From assembly GCF_021172045.1 (NCBI RefSeq), contig NZ_CP087164.1, positions 4,712,001 to 4,776,000 of the forward strand: 64,000 bases of DNA. The letters run 5' to 3'. A model generated the notes under the pieces. The model ran no database searches. It was not told the DNA's origin and worked only from the letters and a program-made list of their open reading frames with translations. A program made the translations under genes and the position numbers. Origin of the DNA: Capillimicrobium parvum. GTDB lineage: Bacteria > Actinomycetota > Thermoleophilia > Solirubrobacterales > Solirubrobacteraceae. This document shows positions 57,705 through 64,000 of this stretch, one piece after another (the first letter of the stretch is position 1; each line of letters starts with the position of its first letter).

Positions 57705-60052
57705 GCTGCCCCCCCATAGCGCTGCCAGAGCGTCGCCGGATAGATGGGCAGCGTGTCGATGCGCGCGCCGGCATGGGCCAACGCGTCCTCGACGGCGGCG
57801 GCGATCGCCGCCGGCGCCGACATCGACGAGCTCTCGCCGGCCCCCTTGACCCCGAGCGGGTTGAACGGCGACGGCGCGTTGACGTGGTCGAGGCTCATCG
57901 CCGGCGCGTCGCCCGCCTCCGGGCAGCGGTAGTCCATGAAGTCGCGCACGAGCAGGCGGCCGTCGGGCGCGTAGGCGATGTGCTCCAGCAGCGCCCCGGC
58001 CATCCCGTGCACGATGCCGCCGTACATCTGTCCCGCGACGATGTCGGCGTCGAGCGTGCGGCCGACGTCGTGCACCGCCACGTAGGAGCGCACCCGCGGG
58101 ACGAACGTCTGCTTGTCGACCTCGACGACCGCCACGTCCGCCATGAACCCGTAGGCCAGTGCCGCGTTGACGCGATCGTCGGCGTCGGGCGGGAACGTCC
58201 CGTCGGCGACGAAGGCGCGCGTCACGGCCAGCGGAGGGGTGGCCGACCCCAGCGTCCCCGCATTCCAGTGGGCCGCGCCGGCCAGCTCGCGCAGCCCGGC
58301 CACTGCCCCGTCGGGATGCAGGGCGCGCCCGCGCTCCCAGCGCAGCTCGTCGCGTGGGCGGTCCAAGTGGGCGGCGGCCAGGTCCAGCAGCTCGTCACGC
58401 AGCGCCTCGGCCGTCAGCAGCACCGCGTTGCCCGCCATCACCGCGAAACGGCTGGAGTAGGAGCCGGTCGACACGCTCCACGGGCTGCGCTCGGTGTCGA
58501 CCGCATCGATCGCCCGCACGTCAGACGGCGCGATCTCGAGCACGTCGGCGACGAGCCGGGCCGCGGTCGCGCGATGGCCCTGGCCGGCGCCGCCGGTGGC
58601 GATCTCGACGCCGACCTTGCCGCCCGGGTCCACCCGGACGGTCGCCCATTCGCGCGAGCCCGACTTGGCCCGGTAACGCTCGCCGGCGCGGACCTCGGGA
58701 TCGAGCGCCAGCGTGACGTAGCCCATGTTGGCCGCCGACGAGTGCACCGCGGTGGCCACGCCAACGCCCACCCACGCTCCTCCGTCGTCCGTCTCGCGAC
58801 GAGCCCGCAGCGCGTGGTAGTCCGAGCGGTCCAGCGCCCGCTGCAGAGCAGCGTGGTACTCGCCGCTGTCATACCGGGTGCCGCTGGCGGCCGCGAACGG
58901 GAAGCGGTCGGCGGGGATCAGGTTGCGGCGGCGCAGCTCGGCCGGGTCGAGGTCCAGCTCCGCCGCGACGCGGTCCATCAGCCGCTCGAGCGTGAAGATG
59001 TGCTGTTGGCCGCCGTAGCCCCGATTCAGGCCGGTCGGCAGCTTGTTGGTCAGGACCACCGAGACGTCGATCGCGCCGTGTTCGATGCCGTAGGGGCCGG
59101 CGAATCCCGAGATCGAGCGCATGACGCAGGACGGCTCGGGCGCACGCATATACGCACCGACGTCCTCCAGGATCTCGAAGCGCACCCCGAGCACGCGTCC
59201 GTCGGCGTCGACCGCAGCCTCGGCGCGGGTCACACGGTTGGTTCCGCTCGCGCTGCCCGCCAGATGCTCGGCGCGATCCTCGATCCAGCGCACTGGTGCG
59301 CCCACGACCTTCGACGCGACTGCGGACAGGACGATGTACGGGTAGATCATCGCCTTGACGCCGAAGCTGCCGCCGATGTCCTGCGCGACGACGAGCCGCA
59401 GCTGATGGGACGTCAGGCGCAGCGCGGCGCACATGACGGGGTGCAGCGAGAACGGCCCCTGGAAGTTGCTGTGGACGGCGACGTCGCCGGTGGCCGCGCT
59501 CCAGTCGGCCACCAACCCGTAGGTCTCCAGCGGGGTCGAGTTGTACTTGGGGAACGCCGTCTCGACCGACACGATCCGCGACGCCCGCGCGAACGCGTCG
59601 TCGGGATCGCCGTAGCGATACCGCCGGCCCCAGGGCACATTGGCCGCGTCGGCGGCCGCCGCGCGAGGATCGACGACCGCGGGCAGCGACTCGAGGTCGA
59701 GCTCGACGGCGCGCGCGCCATCCTCGGCGAGGTAGCGGTCGTCGGCCACGACGACCGCTACCGGTTCGCCGGCGTAGCGCACGCAGTCGACCGCCAGCGG
59801 GTGGTAGGGCGGCGCCTCGCGGACGATGCCGGGAAACGGATCGCAGTGCTCCATCAGCTCGGGGGCCGTGATCACGGCGCGCACGCCGTCGAGGGCGAGC
59901 GCCGCGTCGGCCGACACCCCGCGCAGGCGCGCGCAGGCGACCGGGCTGCGCACGATGGCCATCGCCAGCGCACCCGGGAAGCCCAGGTCGTCCACGTAGC
60001 GACCGCCACCCGTGACCAGGCGCCGCTGGTCGCGATCGAGACCTTCTGACAC
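57701..60052 (-). CDS. Molybdenum-binding large subunit of a xanthine-oxidase-family hydroxylase (CoxL-like)
   Basis: 783 aa. TGGGRYVDDLGFPGALAMAIVRSP opens the protein, DIGGSFGVKAMIYPY and GQGHRATA are pterin-contact loops, and VKGAGESS near residue 745 has the catalytic glutamate. The CO-dehydrogenase loop AYxCSFR is missing; the equivalent place reads GLNRGYGGQ, as in hydroxylases of aromatic or N-heterocyclic substrates. So it is not a CO dehydrogenase. Substrate unknown. No Mo-cofactor maturation gene (CoxD/XdhC) is in the visible operon. Confidence 0.93.
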   Translation of the reverse strand: MSEGLDRDQRRLVTGGGRYVDDLGFPGALAMAIVRSPVACARLRGVSADAALALDGVRAVITAPELMEHCDPFPGIVREAPPYHPLAVDCVRYAGEPVAVVVADDRYLAEDGARAVELDLESLPAVVDPRAAAADAANVPWGRRYRYGDPDDAFARASRIVSVETAFPKYNSTPLETYGLVADWSAATGDVAVHSNFQGPFSLHPVMCAALRLTSHQLRLVVAQDIGGSFGVKAMIYPYIVLSAVASKVVGAPVRWIEDRAEHLAGSASGTNRVTRAEAAVDADGRVLGVRFEILEDVGAYMRAPEPSCVMRSISGFAGPYGIEHGAIDVSVVLTNKLPTGLNRGYGGQQHIFTLERLMDRVAAELDLDPAELRRRNLIPADRFPFAAASGTRYDSGEYHAALQRALDRSDYHALRARRETDDGGAWVGVGVATAVHSSAANMGYVTLALDPEVRAGERYRAKSGSREWATVRVDPGGKVGVEIATGGAGQGHRATAARLVADVLEIAPSDVRAIDAVDTERSPWSVSTGSYSSRFAVMAGNAVLLTAEALRDELLDLAAAHLDRPRDELRWERGRALHPDGAVAGLRELAGAAHWNAGTLGSATPPLAVTRAFVADGTFPPDADDRVNAALAYGFMADVAVVEVDKQTFVPRVRSYVAVHDVGRTLDADIVAGQMYGGIVHGMAGALLEHIAYAPDGRLLVRDFMDYRCPEAGDAPAMSLDHVNAPSPFNPLGVKGAGESSSMSAPAAIAAAVEDALAHAGARIDTLPIYPATLWQRYGGAA

Positions 60053-60061
60053 GACGAGCTC

Positions 60062-60847
60062 CTAGCGGCCCTGGAAGACAGCGGGCCGCCGCTCCTTCCA
60101 GGCCATGACGCCCTCCTGGAAGTCCTCCATCCCGCACAGGATCGCCATCGACTTGCCCTCCATCTCGATCCCGGTGGGAAACGAGCCGTCCAACGCCTTG
60201 GTCAGCACCGCCTTGGCGAAGTTCAGCGCGACGGGCGACAGAGTGAGAAAGCGCTGCACGAGCGTCTCCAGCGCGTCGTCGAAGACCTCGGCCTCGACGA
60301 CCTGAGACACCAGGCCCCAGTCCTCCGCCGTGGCGGCGTCGATCCGCTCGCCGGTCAGCACCAGGCGCTTCGCCCGCGACATGCCGAGCATGCGCACCGC
60401 GCGCTGCGTGCCGCCGCTGCCCGGCAGCGCGCCGAGCGTGATCTCCGGGAAGCCGAAGCTGGAGCGCACTGTCGCCAGGCGATAGTCACAGGCCAGCGCC
60501 AGCTCCAGCCCGCCGCCGAAGCACAGGCCGTCGATCGCGGCGATCACCGGCTGCGGACAGCGCTCCGGCGCACCCATCGTCTGAGCCAGGTTCGTCAGCT
60601 GGTGGGGCGGATACTCGGCGAACTGCGGGATGTCACCTCCGGCGCTGAAGGCGAGGTCTCCCGAACCGGTGATGACGATCACGCGGACCGACGCATCCAG
60701 TGCGAGCGACTCGAGCGTGCGCATGATCACCTGGCGCATCTCGAGCGTGATCGCGTTGCGCTTCTCGGGCCGCTGGATCGTGACGGTCGCCACGCCGCGC
60801 TCGTCGCGGTCGAGGCCGACCATGCTGGTGGCATCCACGGGGGTCAT
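60062..60847 (-). CDS. Enoyl-CoA hydratase/isomerase family protein
   Basis: 261 aa with a complete crotonase site: FSAGGDI (67-73) and GLCFGGG (107-113) form the oxyanion hole. Both hydratase glutamates are kept: Glu115 (GGLEL) and Glu135 (GFPEITLGALPGSGG). Unlike the crotonase at 4465-5271 it is likely a true hydratase or ring hydrolase. It lies 9 nt from coxL-like and overlaps the HMGL-like gene by 4 nt. Confidence 0.9.
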   Translation of the reverse strand: MTPVDATSMVGLDRDERGVATVTIQRPEKRNAITLEMRQVIMRTLESLALDASVRVIVITGSGDLAFSAGGDIPQFAEYPPHQLTNLAQTMGAPERCPQPVIAAIDGLCFGGGLELALACDYRLATVRSSFGFPEITLGALPGSGGTQRAVRMLGMSRAKRLVLTGERIDAATAEDWGLVSQVVEAEVFDDALETLVQRFLTLSPVALNFAKAVLTKALDGSFPTGIEMEGKSMAILCGMEDFQEGVMAWKERRPAVFQGR

Positions 60848-62055
60848 CCTTTGCTTCGGGTTGTCATCAGTGCACGGAGCTCGTCGTCCTCGAGCGAGCG
60901 GCCGGCGTCGATCGCCGCCGCCTTGACGCCGGTGAGCAGAGCGTCCAGGTCGAGGTCGTCCGGCGGGTCGCCGCCGACCAGCTCCCTGACCTTGGCCTCA
61001 AGCGACGCGCGTCCGGAGGTCTTGCCGACGACGATGCGCCGGCGCTGGCCCACCAGCTCGGGGGCGTAGGCCTCGGCGGTGAACGGGTCGCGCAACAGGC
61101 CGGCGACGACGAGGCCTGACTCGTGCGCGAAGGCGTTGCGGCCGACGACCGCCTTGTGCGGCTGCAGCCGGACGCCGGAGGCGGTCTCGACGATGGCCGA
61201 CACGGCGGTCAGGCGAGCCAGGTCGATTCCGACGTCGATCCCGTACAGGACGGCCATCGCCGTCACGACCTCCTCCAGCGACGCGTTGCCGGACCGCTCG
61301 CCGATCCCGTTGATCGTGGTCGACAGGTACGCGGCGCCGGCGAGCGCGCCCGCAACGGTGTTGGCCGTGCCCAGTCCGAAGTCGTTGTGACAGTGGACCT
61401 CGATGGGAATCCCGCCACCGGCGTCGTCCATCAAGCCGACGAGCGCCGCCACCGCCTGCGGGCTGGCCGCGCCGGTGGTGTCCACCAAGCGCACCCGATC
61501 GACGCATCCCTCGCGTCGGAACGCGTCCAGCAGCGCCTCCAGCAGCGTTCGGTCGCAGCGAGTGGTGTCGTACGGGCTGAAGATGACATCGAGCCCGCGC
61601 TCCTTGGCGTAGCCCGCGATGCGCAGCGCGCGCTCGACGTACTCGCCGGCGGGCAGGCGCATCTTCGCGGCGCGCTGGCGCTCGCTGATCGGGAGGCTCA
61701 GCCGGACGGCGTCGACACCGCAGGACCGCACGAGGTCGACGTCGGCCTCGGTCGCCCGTCCCAGCGCGCTGGTGTAGACGCCGAGCCCGGCATCGACGAC
61801 GCGCCGGATCGCCTCCGCGTCGTCGGGGGAGACCGCCGGCGTGCCGAGCTCGAGGTCGTGCACCCCGAGCGCTGCCACCGCGCGAGCGATCTCCACCTTC
61901 TGGTCGACGGTGAAGACGATCCCTGGCTGCTGCTCGCCGTCGCGCAGCGTGCAGTCGGCGACCCGCGGAGGGCGGGCGCGTACGCGCCCGCCCTCCAGGC
62001 CCGACCAGTTCCAGGGGCTGACGGCGGTGCGGTCGCCCCCTTCCAACTGGTTCAT
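60844..62055 (-). CDS. HMGL/alpha-isopropylmalate-synthase-family enzyme (homocitrate/citramalate synthase-like)
   Basis: 403 aa. The metal and substrate motif DCTLRDGEQQPGI is at about 34-46. The TIM barrel continues to VHCHNDFGLGTANTV (metal His-x-His) and NGIGERSGNASLEEV. No C-terminal LeuA regulatory domain is present, as in homocitrate and short citramalate synthases. It condenses acetyl-CoA (or similar) with a 2-oxo acid, or cleaves a related adduct. Its place in a catabolic operon suggests a lyase or synthase step on the ring-cleavage product. It overlaps the binding-protein gene. Confidence 0.85.
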   Translation of the reverse strand: MNQLEGGDRTAVSPWNWSGLEGGRVRARPPRVADCTLRDGEQQPGIVFTVDQKVEIARAVAALGVHDLELGTPAVSPDDAEAIRRVVDAGLGVYTSALGRATEADVDLVRSCGVDAVRLSLPISERQRAAKMRLPAGEYVERALRIAGYAKERGLDVIFSPYDTTRCDRTLLEALLDAFRREGCVDRVRLVDTTGAASPQAVAALVGLMDDAGGGIPIEVHCHNDFGLGTANTVAGALAGAAYLSTTINGIGERSGNASLEEVVTAMAVLYGIDVGIDLARLTAVSAIVETASGVRLQPHKAVVGRNAFAHESGLVVAGLLRDPFTAEAYAPELVGQRRRIVVGKTSGRASLEAKVRELVGGDPPDDLDLDALLTGVKAAAIDAGRSLEDDELRALMTTRSKG

Positions 62056-63317
62056 CCGCCCTCCGCGTAGGCCGGCACGGCGGACGGGTCGTAGGTCTTC
62101 ACCAGCTCGAAGCCTCCGTCCGGCGTGAACTTCTCGACCACGCCGTCGATGTCGGTGCCGCGATGGTCGGCGTCGGTAAAGTCGTACGTCAGCTGGATGC
62201 CCTGGTACGGCCCCGCGTCGACCATCGTCTTGGCGATGTCCTCCTCGCTGGCGCCGTCGCCGGCCTTGGCGATCGCGTCGACCACGATCGAGAACGCGTC
62301 GGCCGCGGTCGCCGCGAAGATGTCGGCGGGCTTGCCGTAGGCCTCCTTGTAGGCGGTCGCGAACTCCTGGATCTGCTGCTTCTGCGGGTCGTCGTCGCTC
62401 AGCGCATCGGCGACCTGGATCTTCGCCCCCGCGGTGTAAGCGCCCTGCTTGGGCAGGATGTCCTTGATCAGCTGCGCGATCGGCAGCGAGGCCGAGCCCG
62501 AGGTGACCCACACGGGTACGTCGAACCCAAGCTGGTTGATGCCCTGCAGCGCGGTCACCGCGGCGGCGCCCGTGGAGCAGATCAGCAGCGATTCGGGCTT
62601 CTTGTCACGCAGCTTCGTGAGCTGCGGGGTGACATCGGTGTCAGTCGGGTTGAACGTCTCCGAGTAGAACTCCAGCCCGGCGGCCTTGGCCGCCTTCTCG
62701 GTCACCTCGACGGTCAGCTGGCCGCTGGTGTCGTTGGTGCCGATGCAGCCGACGCTCTTGATGCCCTGTTCCTTGAGCCAGTGCATCGGCATGTCCCCGA
62801 TCCAGCGGCCGAACGGAGACTGCGAGGAGAAGTACATGTTCGGCGGGTCCGGGATCGGCGCCGCCGACAGGCAGTACTGAACGATCTTCTCCTGGTCGGT
62901 GACCGGCTTCATCGCCAGGCACGTCGCCGAGACGGAGCCGCCGATGATCGCCTGCGGCTTGAAGCCCTGGAGCATCGAGCGCGTGGCGGTGACCGCCTGA
63001 TCGGGTGCGCTCTTGTCGTCGACGACCTGCAGCTCCACCGGCCGGCCGTCGACGCCACCGGCGCCGTTGACCTGCTTGGCCATCAGCTCGAGCGCCTCCT
63101 TCTCCTGGACGCCGAGTGACGCCCCGGCGCCGGTGAGCGACAGCACCGCACCGAGCTTGATCGGCTCGCCTGCGCCGCCGGGGGCGGTCGACGCCGCCGA
63201 GGTGGCCGCCGGCTGCGCCGTGCTCGTATCGCCTTCCGTATCGCTACCGCCGCAACCGGCGGCGATGCTCATCGCGGCGATCGCCGCGATCGTGACTGGT
63301 ACGACTCTGCGTCGCAT
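62052..63317 (-). CDS. Liv-type ABC transporter substrate-binding lipoprotein
   Basis: A 421-aa periplasmic-binding protein of family Peripla_BP_6 (LivJ/LivK, UrtA, aromatic-acid binders). The lipobox IAAGC (Cys22) anchors it. Typical blocks are IKLGAVLSLTGAGASLGVQEKEALELMAKQVNGAGGVDG and ITG-free core IGGSVSATCLAMKPVTDQEK. It captures the operon's substrate outside the membrane. Its ligand cannot be told; many members bind aromatic acids rather than amino acids. Confidence 0.9.
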   Translation of the reverse strand: MRRRVVPVTIAAIAAMSIAAGCGGSDTEGDTSTAQPAATSAASTAPGGAGEPIKLGAVLSLTGAGASLGVQEKEALELMAKQVNGAGGVDGRPVELQVVDDKSAPDQAVTATRSMLQGFKPQAIIGGSVSATCLAMKPVTDQEKIVQYCLSAAPIPDPPNMYFSSQSPFGRWIGDMPMHWLKEQGIKSVGCIGTNDTSGQLTVEVTEKAAKAAGLEFYSETFNPTDTDVTPQLTKLRDKKPESLLICSTGAAAVTALQGINQLGFDVPVWVTSGSASLPIAQLIKDILPKQGAYTAGAKIQVADALSDDDPQKQQIQEFATAYKEAYGKPADIFAATAADAFSIVVDAIAKAGDGASEEDIAKTMVDAGPYQGIQLTYDFTDADHRGTDIDGVVEKFTPDGGFELVKTYDPSAVPAYAEGG

Positions 63318-63348
63318 GTGCGTCTCCTCCTTGCCGACCGGGATCCGG

Positions 63349-64000
63349 TCAGGACGTGATGACCCTGCCTCCGAGCAACCCCTGCGGGCGCAGGAGCAGA
63401 AGTACGACCAGCAGCCCGAGCGAGAAGACGTCCTTGTAGGCCGACGAGACGTAGCCCGCCCCGAAGGCCTCCAGGAGTCCCAGCGTCAGGCCTCCGACCA
63501 CGGCGCCCTCGTAGCGCCCGAGCCCGCCGAACGCGGCGGCGATGAATCCCTTGAGCCCGATCATCGTGCCGCCGTCCCACGCCAGCGAGGTCAGCGAGAT
63601 GATCAGCGCGCCGCCCAGGCCCGCGAGTGCGCCCGAGATCCCGAACGCGATCGTCCGCATGCGGGTCGGGCTGATGCCGCTCGCCTGCGCCCCGACCGGG
63701 TCGTCGGAGCACGCGATCATGGCCTTGCCGTAGAGGGTGTGGCGGAAGAACAACCACAGCCCGGCGACCACCACCGCCACGATGCCCCACGTGAGAACGG
63801 CCTGCGGCAGCAGCGACGCGCCCAGGACGTTGATCGGCGCGCCGCCCACCAGGTAGTCGTGGCGCATGGAGTCGGCGCCGAAGACGAGGCGTCCGATCTC
63901 GCGCAGGGCGAACGACGCCCCCAGCGTGACGAGGATGAGCGGTACCAGGTCGTGGCTCTTGACGCGGCGCACCGCGGCAACGTCGAGCACGACCGCCACG
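63349..64000 (-). CDS. Liv-type ABC transporter permease (LivH family), 5' truncated by window edge
   Basis: Only the last 216 or so residues are visible and the frame is still open at the window end, so the true start lies beyond 64000. SHDLVPLILVTLGASFALREI, the helical segments, and GLKGFIAAAFGGLGRYEGAVVGGLTLGLLEAF are typical of LivH permeases. Its stop is 31 nt before the binding-protein start. The second permease and ATPases are presumably further upstream, outside the window. Confidence 0.88.
   Translation of the reverse strand, partial: VAVVLDVAAVRRVKSHDLVPLILVTLGASFALREIGRLVFGADSMRHDYLVGGAPINVLGASLLPQAVLTWGIVAVVVAGLWLFFRHTLYGKAMIACSDDPVGAQASGISPTRMRTIAFGISGALAGLGGALIISLTSLAWDGGTMIGLKGFIAAAFGGLGRYEGAVVGGLTLGLLEAFGAGYVSSAYKDVFSLGLLVVLLLLRPQGLLGGRVITS

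Noticed and set aside
57701-60052. Aerobic carbon monoxide dehydrogenase
   Set aside because: The form I loop AYxCSFR is absent; the position reads NRGYGG, pointing to another xanthine-oxidase-family substrate.
62163-63119. Long plus-strand frame opposite the binding-protein gene
   Set aside because: Antisense shadow of a clear lipoprotein gene with family motifs; no independent start signals.

Overview
The window comes from a very GC-rich actinobacterium. The gene content fits Thermoleophilia, most likely Solirubrobacterales (Conexibacter, Solirubrobacter or Baekduia relatives): a GerW-family protein beside rubredoxin, ECF sigma factors with long low-complexity tails, many secreted orphan proteins, and frequent leaderless starts with a TAnnnT -10 box 6-8 nt before the start codon. 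This placement is inference from gene style; no rRNA is present. About 65 genes are supported, plus one tRNA-Pro, four gene remnants or frameshifted genes, and several unusual repeats. Most of the long reading frames opposite real genes are GC-driven shadows.

Layout. 1-9.4 kb: end of a DUF559-type protein, a hairpin element with a G-rich tract, plsC-like acyltransferase and glpK, a glycosyltransferase, a 70-aa biotin carrier with a decarboxylase-like crotonase, a CoA-binding protein, bioF, then an operon of rubredoxin, GerW and a membrane-fused spermidine-synthase-like protein. 9.4-20.3 kb: NUDIX hydrolase and a frameshifted SDR, a secreted glycoside-hydrolase-like protein, a GH15 operon, an aldehyde dehydrogenase, a propeller-like secreted protein, a sigma factor fused to a zinc anti-sigma motif, and a leucine dehydrogenase. 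20.3-26.3 kb: MBL hydrolase, a GAF histidine kinase with LuxR response regulator, a holin-like protein, an OmpR regulator, SRAP, TauE, and three 85-bp tandem repeats. 26.3-33 kb: a minus-strand catabolic cluster (acyl-CoA dehydrogenase, GntR, LLM flavin oxidoreductase, P450, ABM, FAH and cyclase-family hydrolase) with a decayed nitronate monooxygenase beside it.

33-38 kb: a DUF2231-Rieske protein, a secreted protein, then a 2.2-kb segment carrying only a Kelch/PKD protein. This segment is bounded by copies of the tRNA-Pro 3' end plus its terminator, so it looks like a small tRNA-targeted island. 38-53.5 kb: mostly housekeeping and core genes, including a second sigma/anti-sigma fusion, NIF3, an acyl-CoA synthetase, a HisC-like aminotransferase, a second copy of the hairpin element, a LuxR regulator, patatin, DacB, MscL, LigA, SurE and TruA. 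53.6-64 kb: a sulfotransferase-like gene, then a long minus-strand operon that runs off the window. It holds a Liv-type ABC transporter, an HMGL-like synthase/lyase, a crotonase, a three-subunit molybdenum hydroxylase and an acyl-CoA ligase, and probably takes up and degrades an unidentified carboxylic acid.

The strongest leads are: (1) a dispersed hairpin with a conserved G-G mismatch next to G-rich repeats, present twice; (2) the tRNA-Pro bounded Kelch segment; (3) three divergent gene pairs sharing one symmetric AnnnTAnnnT -10 element; (4) two uncharacterised catabolic operons; and (5) paired membrane-tethered sigma/anti-sigma fusions. Indels in the SDR gene, the tRNA and one small ORF could be genuine or could be assembly errors, and should be checked against reads.
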